Positions 1-7,242 of a DNA stretch of 52,139 nt are shown one piece after another. The notes beneath the pieces are model-generated. The model worked only from the letters and a program-made list of their open reading frames with translations, was not told where the DNA came from and ran no database searches. Numbering within the stretch: the first letter of the stretch is position 1; each line of letters begins with the position of its first letter. Source of the DNA: Bacteroidales bacterium. GTDB taxonomy: Bacteria; Bacteroidota; Bacteroidia; Bacteroidales; JAADGE01. Both the position numbers and the translations under genes were made by a program. The DNA is taken from the NCBI GenBank assembly GCA_021108035.1, contig JAIORQ010000046.1, forward strand, positions 1 through 52,139, in the 5' to 3' direction.

Positions 1-31
1 GTAAAAAAGATATACTTCCAAATAATTTGTA

Positions 32-112
32 AGCAATTGTTGAGAGAATGCAGTTGGACTATGCCTACACTTACACCTTTATTATATGGGTATTGTATTA
101 AAATTTTTATAT
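32..112. repeat. Direct repeat, left copy, flanking restriction-modification module
   Basis: This 81-bp stretch is repeated in the same orientation at 2329-2406, where it is 3 bp shorter and has a handful of substitutions. The shared core includes gagaatgcagttggactatg. The two copies enclose exactly the endonuclease and methyltransferase genes plus their upstream region. No open gene is convincing in it, although both copies stay open in the same frame and the length difference is 3 bp. It could be an integration footprint, a recombination site or a short interspersed repeat. Confidence 0.8.
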
Positions 113-118
113 ACATTG

Positions 119-841
119 TTACAAGTCGGCGATTCTTGTCAATCTCTCAATTTCACTCTTTATTTCTTCAATAATTTCTTTGTTTTTAATGACTTTTTTA
201 TCTCCTGTTCGAGTTGAGAAAATAACAAAAACTTTTCCGCCATACTTTTCTTCAAAATCTTGAAAACTTGCACTCATTCTTTCTGTTATTTTGTAATTGC
301 CGAAGTTCGCATTTGCTGTAATTGGTTTTATTTGGATACCAAAAGCTTTTTCTCCGACTTTACCAAGATAATCAATATCTCCGGCGTGGTCTAATTCCGG
401 GTCACTCTCTTCGAATTCGATTTCCGGAAATAATTTAGTAAGACCATCATTAATAACAGATTTTTCAAGTAAAAAACCATCATAAGTTCGGACAATGGTA
501 ACTTCATAAATGTAATCTTTACAATTTTGCAGTGTTAAAGCTTCAAATGCTTCTGTCCATTCAGGGATTACAACTTCGGTTATCTTTGCATACAATCTTT
601 CACCAAGTTCGTTTAATGTTTCTTTGGTTATTTTAACACTTTCTTTTTTCTTGGTATATGCTTTTTTAAAGTAGAATTTTTCCCATTCAGATAGTGCTTT
701 TGGTTGACATTCTCTTATTAATGCCATAACTGCATCAACTTTATTTGGTCTTGTAAGTTGATAAGTGTTGCTTGTATAGTTTAATACTTTTTCCTTTTTT
801 CCAAAAGGTTTTGCATGTTTTTTGAATTCTTTCTTTGACAT
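119..841 (-). CDS. MjaI-like type II restriction endonuclease
   Basis: A 240-residue protein that I assign to the MjaI restriction endonuclease family (the founding member cuts CTAG) from its N-terminal signature YQLTRPNKVDAVMALIREC (residues about 27-45) and its place behind a DNA methyltransferase. The centre has an acidic segment followed by a strand ending in GIQIKP (about 170-175), which fits a PD-(D/E)XK nuclease core. The start ATG shares bases with the methyltransferase stop (TAATG on the minus strand), so translation is probably coupled and the nuclease is made after the protecting enzyme. No controller (C) protein is seen. The family call rests on remembered motifs; the nuclease role is supported independently by context. 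Confidence 0.68.
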   Translation of the reverse strand: MSKKEFKKHAKPFGKKEKVLNYTSNTYQLTRPNKVDAVMALIRECQPKALSEWEKFYFKKAYTKKKESVKITKETLNELGERLYAKITEVVIPEWTEAFEALTLQNCKDYIYEVTIVRTYDGFLLEKSVINDGLTKLFPEIEFEESDPELDHAGDIDYLGKVGEKAFGIQIKPITANANFGNYKITERMSASFQDFEEKYGGKVFVIFSTRTGDKKVIKNKEIIEEIKSEIERLTRIADL

Positions 842-2142
842 TATACAATTTCTTTGTTTAAATAATTAATAAACCTTTCTTTATTCTTGTAATTAAATGT
901 CAAATCAACATCTGCAAATCCATTTTTTATCAGGTGAGCGTTTAGGAACGTTTTATTTTTTAAATACAGGTAAACCATTAAATGATTATTATCATCGTGT
1001 TTAATTTCATCATATTTCATAAAAACTTTCTGTCCTTTTGTTTTAAGTTGTAAAAATTCTATTGCTTTCCCGTTAGCATCTTTTTTTTCTTTAACTCCGA
1101 TAAGTTTAATTATTAAGTCGTTGTTTAGCTTAATTAATTCAGGGCTGATGATTTCTTTAACTGAATAATATTCTTCTCTTTGCGTTGAGCCGTTTTGGTC
1201 AATTTTAGAACCAAATTGTAGTTTTTTAGGGTCAATTTTTTTGTCGAATTTTTGAAAGTCTTTAAATATATACGGCAATTTCTCAATTTCATTTTTGTAA
1301 TCTGTAATTACGTTGTTTTGAGAAATAAATTCATAATTTGAATTAAAAATATCGCTTTGATTTATTTCCAGTTTTCTTTTGATAAAAGGAATAAATTCAG
1401 GATTCATTTCATAACCGACAGAATTCCTGTTTAGTTTTTTTGCTGAAAGTGAAGTTGTTCCGCTTCCAAGAAAAGGGTCAAGAACAATATCTCCAACAAA
1501 AGAAAACATTTTAATAAGCCTTTTTGGTAACTCTTCCGGGAACATCGCAATATGTCCGTCTTGTTTTGCTCCTCCAAAATTCCAATGACCCGCAAAATAA
1601 GTTTTCCATTCTTCTTTGGTCATTTTTGATTGCTCTTTAATTTCTTTATTTGGTTTTATCGGTGTTCCTAACTTTTTGAATAATAAGATAAATTCATAGT
1701 CAATAGATAAAATACCGTTTCTCGGAGTTGGGTAGCTTCCCATTAATGAAGCTCCGCCGGTAGTGTTTGATGTTGTCTTTTTTTGCCAAATTATTGCTCC
1801 CATATAATCAAATCCGACAGCTTCACAAAATTTTATTATTTCAGTTCGTATCGGAATAACTTTATATCTGCCATAATAAACTGCTCTTGCAAATTGGTCT
1901 CCTATATTAACACACAAACGGCATCCGTTATTAAGAACTCTGTAACTTTCTTTCCAAACAAGATTTAAGTTGTTAATATATTCTTCATAACTGTCATTAT
2001 ATCCAATTTGGTTTTTCGTTCCGTAATCTTTTAATTGCCAATATGGCGGTGAAGTTATTACTAAATCAACTGATTTATCTTCAAGTTCAATCATTTGCCG
2101 ACTGTCACCATTTATAATTTTATGTTGCGTTTTAAAGCTCAT
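841..2142 (-). CDS. Beta-class DNA methyltransferase with SNase-like C-terminal domain
   Basis: A 433-residue site-specific DNA methyltransferase. Motif IV is TSPPYW (residues 30-35), the form typical of N4-cytosine enzymes, and the AdoMet motif DPFLGSGTT lies about 190 residues later, so the order is that of the beta class. The catalytic part ends near residue 260. A tail at about 340-425 reads like a staphylococcal-nuclease (OB-fold) domain: a beta-rich segment, then HLMVYLYLKNKTFLNAHLI and KNGFADV, which correspond to the family's LAYVYL...VN..LV..GLA pattern. The arginine normally found before that strand is absent, so this domain is probably not a nuclease and may bind DNA. An upstream in-frame TTG at 2166 is rejected because it lies inside the -7 promoter element; ATG at 2142 is preferred. 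It is the first gene of the operon with the endonuclease. Confidence 0.9.
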   Translation of the reverse strand: MSFKTQHKIINGDSRQMIELEDKSVDLVITSPPYWQLKDYGTKNQIGYNDSYEEYINNLNLVWKESYRVLNNGCRLCVNIGDQFARAVYYGRYKVIPIRTEIIKFCEAVGFDYMGAIIWQKKTTSNTTGGASLMGSYPTPRNGILSIDYEFILLFKKLGTPIKPNKEIKEQSKMTKEEWKTYFAGHWNFGGAKQDGHIAMFPEELPKRLIKMFSFVGDIVLDPFLGSGTTSLSAKKLNRNSVGYEMNPEFIPFIKRKLEINQSDIFNSNYEFISQNNVITDYKNEIEKLPYIFKDFQKFDKKIDPKKLQFGSKIDQNGSTQREEYYSVKEIISPELIKLNNDLIIKLIGVKEKKDANGKAIEFLQLKTKGQKVFMKYDEIKHDDNNHLMVYLYLKNKTFLNAHLIKNGFADVDLTFNYKNKERFINYLNKEIV

Positions 2143-2163
2143 TTTATTTTCTTTAAATAAAAG

Positions 2164-2171
2164 CAAAGATA
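2164..2171 (-). promoter_or_regulatory. Promoter -7 element of methyltransferase operon
   Basis: On the minus strand this reads TATCTTTG, matching the Bacteroidota -7 consensus TAnnTTTG, 21 bases before the ATG at 2142. It implies transcription starting near 2157 and rules out the upstream TTG as start. Confidence 0.6.
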
Positions 2172-2222
2172 ACCATTAAATATTTTGCTGTGAAATTTGT
2201 TTTTGGATACTTCTTTCAGCTT

Positions 2223-2270
2223 GCTTATAACATATAAGCATTCTATTGACAGTTGCGACATGCAGAATGC
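2223..2270. repeat. Overlapping inverted repeats upstream of methyltransferase promoter
   Basis: Two perfect 7-bp inverted repeats share bases: GCTTATA at 2223-2229 with TATAAGC at 2233-2239 (3-base loop), and GCATTCT at 2238-2244 with AGAATGC at 2264-2270. They lie 50-110 bases upstream of the promoter in a 325-bp gap that otherwise contains only the right-hand direct repeat and a terminator. They could be operator sites, alternative hairpins, or part of the insertion boundary. Confidence 0.5.
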
Positions 2271-2328
2271 GAGCATCCAAAATTAACAAAAAATATTATA
2301 AAAAGAGATGCTTTGTAAATAACTCTCA

Positions 2329-2406
2329 AGCAATTGTTTAGAGAATGCAGTTGGACTATGTCTACACTTATCTTATTATATGGGTATTGTATTAAAGTTT
2401 TTATAT
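2329..2406. repeat. Direct repeat, right copy, flanking restriction-modification module
   Basis: Second copy of the 32-112 repeat, same orientation, about 90% identical and 3 bp shorter near 2371. It ends just before the terminator of the neighbouring thioredoxin gene, so the boundary between module and host sequence probably lies here. Confidence 0.8.
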
Positions 2407-2411
2407 ATTTA

Positions 2412-2440
2412 TAAAAAAAAGTTGCCTTAAAAAGACAACT
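2412..2440 (-). terminator. Rho-independent terminator of exported thioredoxin
   Basis: On the minus strand the RNA forms AGUUGUCUU / AAGGCAACU with a 3-base loop (one G-U pair), followed by a run of eight U. It lies just after the stop at 2468. Confidence 0.8.
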
Positions 2441-2467
2441 CCTATAATAATTAAGATTTAATACATT

Positions 2468-2890
2468 TTATTTTTCAACTTTCAATATACTTTTTACTAA
2501 TTCTTCAAGTTGTTGCTTGTTCCTGTAACTTGCAATTTTTTTATAATTACCGTCTGCAGGTATAAATAACAAAGTCGGAATACTTCTTATCTTAAATAAA
2601 TTTGCTAAAGTCGGATTTTCATCTCTGTTTATTCTATAGATTTGAAGTTTATTCCCGTATTCACTTTGAATAGCTTTTAAATGAGGTGCAATCATTTTAC
2701 AAGGTTGACACCAATCTGCATAAAAGTCAATAATCATAGGTTTATTACCTTTAAATTTCCATTGCGAATTCGTATCATAGTTCCAAACATTTGCTTTAAA
2801 ACTTGCTTCATTCAAAAATGTAACTTTCTGTGAAAAACAGTATAAAGACCCGAATATGAATAATCCCGTAATAATGAATATCCTTTTCAT
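2468..2890 (-). CDS. Exported thioredoxin-like protein
   Basis: A 140-residue thioredoxin with an N-terminal signal peptide (residues about 1-20, ending near CFSQK), so it acts in the periplasm or at the envelope. The redox site is WCQPCK, with the FYADWC strand before it and the cis-proline loop RSIPTLLF about 40 residues later. It probably reduces or exchanges disulfides of exported proteins. It is followed at a distance of about 200 bp by a cytoplasmic paralogue with the same WCQPCK site and the same unusual N-terminal extension (FLNE...WKF), so the pair looks like an old tandem duplication in which one copy gained a signal peptide. It has its own terminator. No upstream promoter of the standard form was found. 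Confidence 0.88.
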   Translation of the reverse strand: MKRIFIITGLFIFGSLYCFSQKVTFLNEASFKANVWNYDTNSQWKFKGNKPMIIDFYADWCQPCKMIAPHLKAIQSEYGNKLQIYRINRDENPTLANLFKIRSIPTLLFIPADGNYKKIASYRNKQQLEELVKSILKVEK

Positions 2891-2989
2891 TTGTCTGATT
2901 TTAAGGTTGTTATTAATTAATTTAAGCTGTTCAATTTGATACTGTATTAATAGTATAACGATAATTATACCAAAATGTTTCTTTTAAAT

Positions 2990-3017
2990 AAAAGCCGGCA
3001 AATAACATCGGCTTTTT
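2990..3017 (-). terminator. Terminator of cytoplasmic thioredoxin
   Basis: AAAAGCCG and CGGCTTTT flank an 11-base loop; read on the minus strand the stem is followed by UUUUAUUU. It lies 70-100 bases after the thioredoxin stop at 3089. Confidence 0.7.
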
Positions 3018-3088
3018 ATTAACAAGTAATGTTAGCTTGTCTTAAAGAACGATTCAGAAATAAGTTATAAGTCCTTACTTGTTCGTTC

Positions 3089-3460
3089 CTAATCAGGTTT
3101 TTCAACACCAAGTACATCAGTAATAGCTTTTTCAAAAGATTCTTTCGGCAATGCACCGACAGACATTTGCGGTTGCCCTTCTTTGGGTACGAATAACAAA
3201 GAAGGAATACTTTGAATACCGAACATTCCGGCGAGATTTCTTTCAATTTCTGTATCTATTTTATAGATGTTTATTGAATCACCATATTCTTCTTTAAGTT
3301 CATCTAAAATAGGAGCAACCATTTTACAAGGTTGACACCAGTCAGCATAGAAATCAATCATACAAGGAACATCTCCTTCAAATTTCCAATCTTTATTTTT
3401 CTCATAATTAAAAACTTTTTCTTTAAAAGTTTTTTCGTTTAAAAATTCTACTTTTGTCAT
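3089..3460 (-). CDS. Cytoplasmic thioredoxin
   Basis: A 123-residue thioredoxin with no signal peptide. The active site WCQPCK follows the strand MIDFYAD, and the cis-proline loop is QSIPSLLF. It keeps the N-terminal extension FLNEKTF...WKFEGDVP seen in its exported paralogue downstream. It acts as a general cytoplasmic disulfide reductase, recycled by thioredoxin reductase, which is not in this window. It has its own hairpin terminator, so it is transcribed separately from the exported copy. The name trxA is plausible but not certain, since the genome may hold other thioredoxins. Confidence 0.9.
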   Translation of the reverse strand: MTKVEFLNEKTFKEKVFNYEKNKDWKFEGDVPCMIDFYADWCQPCKMVAPILDELKEEYGDSINIYKIDTEIERNLAGMFGIQSIPSLLFVPKEGQPQMSVGALPKESFEKAITDVLGVEKPD

Positions 3461-3601
3461 TTTATTATATTAAATTATGTAAATATATAGTTTTGATTTT
3501 TGCATACATATCAAATTATATGCCTTTTGAATATTTTGTACAAAATACAATAAAATATATGACAATATTACCACTTAGTATTTATTTTTCAGAAAAAAAG
3601 A

Positions 3602-3609
3602 TACTTTTG
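3602..3609 (+). promoter_or_regulatory. Promoter -7 element of metG
   Basis: TACTTTTG matches TAnnTTTG, 88 bases before the metG start. It would give a leader of about 80 nt that includes the hairpin at 3638-3675. Confidence 0.5.
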
Positions 3610-3626
3610 TCAGTCGGAAATAATGG

Positions 3627-3675
3627 TTGAATGAGTGAATGATAAAATGCTTGAATGAGTGAATGTTTTATCATT
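3627..3675 (+). repeat. Word repeat and hairpin in metG leader
   Basis: The word GAATGAGTGAATG occurs twice (3629-3641 and 3653-3665). A perfect 10-bp inverted repeat, AATGATAAAA (3638-3647) and TTTTATCATT (3666-3675), brackets the second word. The hairpin ends 21 bases before the metG ATG, so it could affect translation. It is not followed by a U run, so it is not a simple terminator. The words resemble ATG-containing repeats before other genes in this window. Confidence 0.6.
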
Positions 3676-3696
3676 TAAATATTAAATAATAAAACT

Positions 3697-5727
3697 ATGC
3701 AAGAATTTAAGAGATACATGGTAACTTCTGCTTTACCATATGCAAACGGACCTGTACATATAGGACATTTAGCCGGTGTTTATATTCCCTCCGACATATA
3801 TGTAAGATATTTAAGATTAAAAGGAAAAGATGTAAAGTGGGTTTGCGGTTCTGATGAGCATGGTGTGCCGATAACTTTAAAGGCAAGAAAAGAAGGAATA
3901 AGCCCGCAGGAAGTCGTTGACAGGTATCATACGATTATTAAAGATTCTTTTGAAGAATTCGGTATATCTGTTGATATTTATTCCAGAACAAGCAAAGAAA
4001 TACATCACAAAACAGCATCAGACTTTTTTAAGAAGTTATACGAGGAAGGCAAGTTCATTGAAAAAACAAGTGAGCAATATTATGATACAGAAGAAAATCA
4101 ATTTCTGGCAGACAGATATATAAAAGGAACATGCCCGAAATGCGGAAACGATGAAGCATACGGTGATCAATGTGAGAAGTGCGGAAGTGCATTAAGCCCT
4201 ACAGAACTTATTAATCCGAAATCAACTATCAGTGGTTCTGCTTTAAGCTTGAAAGAAACAAAACATTGGTATTTGCCTTTAGATAAACATGAATCTTTTT
4301 TAAGAAAATGGATTTTGGAAGATCATAAAGAGTGGAAACCTAATGTTTACGGGCAATGCAAATCATGGCTTGATTCAGGATTACAAGCAAGAGCTGTAAG
4401 CAGAGACTTGAATTGGGGTGTTCCTTTACCTATTGATAATACAGAAGGAAAAGTATTGTATGTTTGGTTTGATGCACCTATCGGATATATTTCCGCTACA
4501 AAAGAAATTACCGAAGATTGGGAGAAATACTGGAAAGACCCGGAAACCAAATTAGTTCATTTTATCGGAAAAGATAATATCGTTTTTCATTGTATTATTT
4601 TTCCTGCCATGTTAAAAGCTGACGGTTCATATATTCTTCCTGAAAATGTACCCGCAAATGCTTTTTTAAATCTTGAGAACGATAAAATATCAACTTCCAA
4701 AAATTGGGCTGTTTGGTTGCATGAGTATTTGAGAGAATTTGAAGGAAAACAAGACGTTTTAAGATATGTATTAACTGCAAATGCTCCGGAAACGAAAGAC
4801 AGTGATTTCACTTGGAAAAATTTTCAGGAAAGAAATAACAGTGAGTTAGTTAATATTCTCGGCAACTTCATTAACAGAACTTTAGTTCTGACCAAAAAAT
4901 ACTATGAGAAGATTGTGCCGCAACATACCGGTTTAACTGAAGAAGACAAATCTGCTTTAAAAGAAATAAGTATAATAAAGATGAAAATTGAAAGCAATAT
5001 TGAGTCTTATAAGTTCAGAGAAGCATTGCGAGAATTTATGAATTTGGCTCGTGTCGGCAACAAATATTTAGCCGATAGTGAGCCATGGAAAATTATTAAA
5101 ACCAATCCTGAAAGAGTTAAATCAATAATATATGTTTCGCTTCAAATATCTGCCGGATTAGCAGTTCTCGCTGAACCCTTTTTACCGTTTATGTCGGAAA
5201 AATTGATCAATTTGCTGAATATTGGAAAAGTAAATTGGGAAGATGCAGATAAAGACAATATAAAACCGGGGCACATTATTAATGAGCCTGAATTATTATT
5301 TCAAAAAATTGATGATAATGAGATTGAATATCAAATAAATAAACTTTTAAAAACCAAAGAAGAAAATATAAAAGAAAATATTGAGTTAAAACCTGTTAAA
5401 GACACAATAAGTTTCGATGATTTTCAAAAACTTGATATAAGAACAGCAACAATTATTGAAGCTGAAAAAGTTCCGAAAACAAAAAAATTATTGAAAATTA
5501 AGCTTGATACCGGAATTGACCAAAGAACAGTAGTTTCCGGTATTGCCGAATTTTACAAACCGGAAGATATTATTGGAAAGCAAGTTCAAGTATTAATTAA
5601 TCTTGCACCCAGAAAATTAAAAGGCATTGAATCTCAAGGTATGATTCTTATGGCTGAAGACTTGACCGGAAAATTATGTTTTGTTTCGCCTGAAGATAAT
5701 TTTGAAAACGGTTCTTTGGTTAGTTAG
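3697..5727 (+). CDS. metG: Methionyl-tRNA synthetase
   Basis: A 676-residue class I aminoacyl-tRNA synthetase that charges tRNA-Met. HIGH is at residues 21-24, the KMSKS-type signature is KISTSK near 331, and the zinc knuckles [18 protein letters not shown] lie at about 145-162, which marks the type with paired Cys-X2-Cys. The anticodon-binding helical domain follows, and residues about 565-676 form the C-terminal Trbp111/EMAP-like tRNA-binding domain ([20 protein letters not shown]) used for dimerisation and tRNA capture. Length is normal for the Bacteroidota enzyme. A promoter and structured leader precede it. It stands alone, with the next gene 120 bp away. Confidence 0.98.
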   Translation: MQEFKRYMVTSALPYANGPVHIGHLAGVYIPSDIYVRYLRLKGKDVKWVCGSDEHGVPITLKARKEGISPQEVVDRYHTIIKDSFEEFGISVDIYSRTSKEIHHKTASDFFKKLYEEGKFIEKTSEQYYDTEENQFLADRYIKGTCPKCGNDEAYGDQCEKCGSALSPTELINPKSTISGSALSLKETKHWYLPLDKHESFLRKWILEDHKEWKPNVYGQCKSWLDSGLQARAVSRDLNWGVPLPIDNTEGKVLYVWFDAPIGYISATKEITEDWEKYWKDPETKLVHFIGKDNIVFHCIIFPAMLKADGSYILPENVPANAFLNLENDKISTSKNWAVWLHEYLREFEGKQDVLRYVLTANAPETKDSDFTWKNFQERNNSELVNILGNFINRTLVLTKKYYEKIVPQHTGLTEEDKSALKEISIIKMKIESNIESYKFREALREFMNLARVGNKYLADSEPWKIIKTNPERVKSIIYVSLQISAGLAVLAEPFLPFMSEKLINLLNIGKVNWEDADKDNIKPGHIINEPELLFQKIDDNEIEYQINKLLKTKEENIKENIELKPVKDTISFDDFQKLDIRTATIIEAEKVPKTKKLLKIKLDTGIDQRTVVSGIAEFYKPEDIIGKQVQVLINLAPRKLKGIESQGMILMAEDLTGKLCFVSPEDNFENGSLVS

Positions 5728-5850
5728 GATAAATTGGACGCTGATTTTTATGATTATTATGAAAAAGAAATAAATTATATTTTTCATTAGAACCTGAATT
5801 TCAATATTATGTCAATAATACATTAGGTGTAAATATTAAATTATAAAATT

Positions 5851-6099
5851 ATGAATTGGTTACTTTATATTATTCTCGGAGGATTTGCAGGTTGGCTTGC
5901 AGGTCGCATTTTTAAAGGCGAAGGTTTTGGTTTTTTCATGAATCTTATTGTTGGTATTATCGGCGGAATAATCGGTGGTTGGCTTTTTAATTTTTTAGGA
6001 GTAAATATTGGTGACGGTATTATAGGCTCATTAATAACTGCAGTTATCGGCGGTGGTATCCTTGTTTTTATTGTGGGTTTGGTTAAAAAGAAAAAATAA
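5851..6099 (+). CDS. GlsB/YeaQ/YmgE-type small membrane protein
   Basis: An 82-residue integral membrane protein of the transglycosylase-associated/YeaQ family. Three glycine-zipper membrane segments are visible (about 3-20, 28-48 and 55-77), with the family signature GGFAGWLAGRIFKGEGFG near the start and a KKKK tail. Members are induced by stress in enterobacteria, but the molecular role is not known. The gene is not obviously part of an operon. Confidence 0.9.
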   Translation: MNWLLYIILGGFAGWLAGRIFKGEGFGFFMNLIVGIIGGIIGGWLFNFLGVNIGDGIIGSLITAVIGGGILVFIVGLVKKKK

Positions 6100-6148
6100 A
6101 TGTATTATTAAATATTTACAAAGATTTCAAAAACAATGTAAAAAATAA

Positions 6149-6156
6149 TATATTTG
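6149..6156 (+). promoter_or_regulatory. Promoter -7 element of MNT/HEPN operon
   Basis: TATATTTG fits TAnnTTTG exactly, 15 bases before the ATG at 6171, giving a very short leader. Confidence 0.65.
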
Positions 6157-6170
6157 TAAAAAGTACTATT

Positions 6171-6467
6171 ATGAACCAAAATATTATAAATAAAATTTCA
6201 AATTATTTCAATACAAAACCAATTGAAAAAGCATGGATTTTTGGTTCGTATTCAAGAAATGAAGAATCTGACAAAAGCGATATTGATATACTTGTTAAGT
6301 TTTCTCCTAACAACAAAATTACATTATTTTATTATTTGCAATTAAAATATGAATTAGAAAAACTAACAGGAAAATCTATTGATTTTGTAGAAGAAGGACA
6401 ACTTGAAAAATTTGCACTTGAAAGTTTTAACAAGGACAAAGTACTGATTTATGAGAGAACAAATTAG
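6171..6467 (+). CDS. mntA: MntA-like nucleotidyltransferase antitoxin
   Basis: A 98-residue minimal nucleotidyltransferase. The catalytic signature GSX10DXD is perfect (G25-S26 ... D37-I38-D39), with a third acidic residue expected in the strand SIDFVEEG. In type VII toxin-antitoxin systems this protein adds AMP groups to the partner HEPN RNase near its active site and so silences it. It overlaps the HEPN gene by 17 bases, in the usual antitoxin-first order for this arrangement, and both share one promoter. A free-standing regulatory nucleotidyltransferase is the alternative, but the neighbour makes that unlikely. Confidence 0.88.
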   Translation: MNQNIINKISNYFNTKPIEKAWIFGSYSRNEESDKSDIDILVKFSPNNKITLFYYLQLKYELEKLTGKSIDFVEEGQLEKFALESFNKDKVLIYERTN

Positions 6468-6795
6468 AGATAAAGAGCGTTTAAATCATATTATTGAATC
6501 TATTGATAATATCTTTGAATTTACTGAAAATCTTAAATTTACGGATTTTGAAAACAATAAAATGTTAAAATTTGCAGTAATCAAAAATCTTGAGATTATC
6601 GGTGAAGCATCAAATTTATTAACAAAAGAGTTAAAAGAAAAGCACAATAAAATTCAGTGGCATTTAATTATAGGATTAAGGAATGTTTTAGTTCATGGTT
6701 ATTACCAAATAAGCAATTCAATTATTTGGAATACAATAACAGATGATTTATTATCTTTTAAAACAAAAATTGAAAATATAAAAAATAATATTTAA
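6451..6795 (+). CDS. hepT: HepT-like HEPN RNase toxin (DUF86)
   Basis: A 114-residue, mostly helical HEPN protein. The RNase motif RX4HXY is intact at R77-H82-Y84 (RNVLVHGYY). Family members cut RNA, including tRNA, and are blocked by AMPylation of the tyrosine in this motif by the partner nucleotidyltransferase encoded just upstream with a 17-base overlap. Both active sites are complete, so the pair looks functional. Role by family: stress-induced growth arrest or phage defence. Confidence 0.88.
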   Translation: MREQIRDKERLNHIIESIDNIFEFTENLKFTDFENNKMLKFAVIKNLEIIGEASNLLTKELKEKHNKIQWHLIIGLRNVLVHGYYQISNSIIWNTITDDLLSFKTKIENIKNNI

Positions 6796-6825
6796 TTTTG
6801 TTTTTTACCAAATACTGATAAAACT

Positions 6826-7053
6826 ATGTTTCTTACAATTTTTATACTGTCGCTTGCTTTGATCGGTATTGCATTAATTGGTCTGGGCATTCAAACCTTT
6901 TTTTCTAAAAAGAAAACATTTCCCGAAACACGTGTAGGCCACAATAAAGTATTAAGAAAGAAAAAAATTTATTGCTTTAAAACTCAACAAGCTGTTATAG
7001 ATAAAGATTATAAGCAAAAATCAACTATAAATACAACTTGTTCGGGTTGTTAG
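6826..7053 (+). CDS. Small membrane protein with C-terminal cysteines
   Basis: A 75-residue protein with one N-terminal membrane segment (residues about 2-25), then a basic soluble tail with one cysteine in KIYCFKT and a final CSGC. The arrangement recalls short Bacteroidota membrane proteins that end in a Cys-X2-Cys cluster (related to NqrM/DUF539-type small proteins), which may bind a metal, but I cannot place it firmly. It lies 30 bp after hepT and could be read from the same transcript. Function unknown. Confidence 0.65.
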   Translation: MFLTIFILSLALIGIALIGLGIQTFFSKKKTFPETRVGHNKVLRKKKIYCFKTQQAVIDKDYKQKSTINTTCSGC

Positions 7054-7086
7054 TGTAATGTCAAATCTGATTTGTCGCACCCAAAC

Positions 7087-7115
7087 CCGTCTGACCGCTT
7101 GGAACGGTCTGACGG
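7087..7115. repeat. Palindromic intergenic hairpin
   Basis: CCGTC-T-GACC (7087-7096) pairs with GGTC-T-GACGG (7106-7115) around a 9-base loop, leaving one internal mismatch. It is much more GC-rich than the surrounding DNA and looks like a REP-type interspersed palindrome. Confidence 0.5.
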
Positions 7116-7182
7116 ATTACGATACTTTACGTCAGAATACACTTGACTTAACATTAGTATATTCTGCAGGAAAATTTAAATT

Positions 7183-7218
7183 AAAAGGATACGTTCATTA
7201 AGAAAGTGTCCTTTTTTT
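7183..7218 (+). terminator. Terminator before outer-membrane protein gene
   Basis: AAAAGGATAC (7183-7192) pairs with GTGTCCTTTT (7206-7215) with one G-U, followed by more T. It would end transcripts from the MNT/HEPN side just before the next promoter. Confidence 0.65.
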
Positions 7219-7219
7219 A

Positions 7220-7227
7220 TATATTTG
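7220..7227 (+). promoter_or_regulatory. Promoter -7 element of 7243 gene
   Basis: TATATTTG, 15 bases before ATG 7243. It includes the in-frame TTG at 7225, so that TTG cannot be the translation start. Confidence 0.6.
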
Positions 7228-7242
7228 TTAAAGCAAAAAAAT

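Noticed and set aside
32-120. Short protein encoded by the direct repeats
   Set aside because: Both copies are open in one frame, but the right copy has a stop just upstream and no start or family match.
3019-3246. Open frame of 75 codons on the minus strand
   Set aside because: It overlaps the thioredoxin gene in another frame and runs through its terminator; composition is not protein-like.
4347-4811. Antisense open frames within metG
   Set aside because: They are shadows of a highly conserved gene on the other strand, without promoter or recognisable domain.
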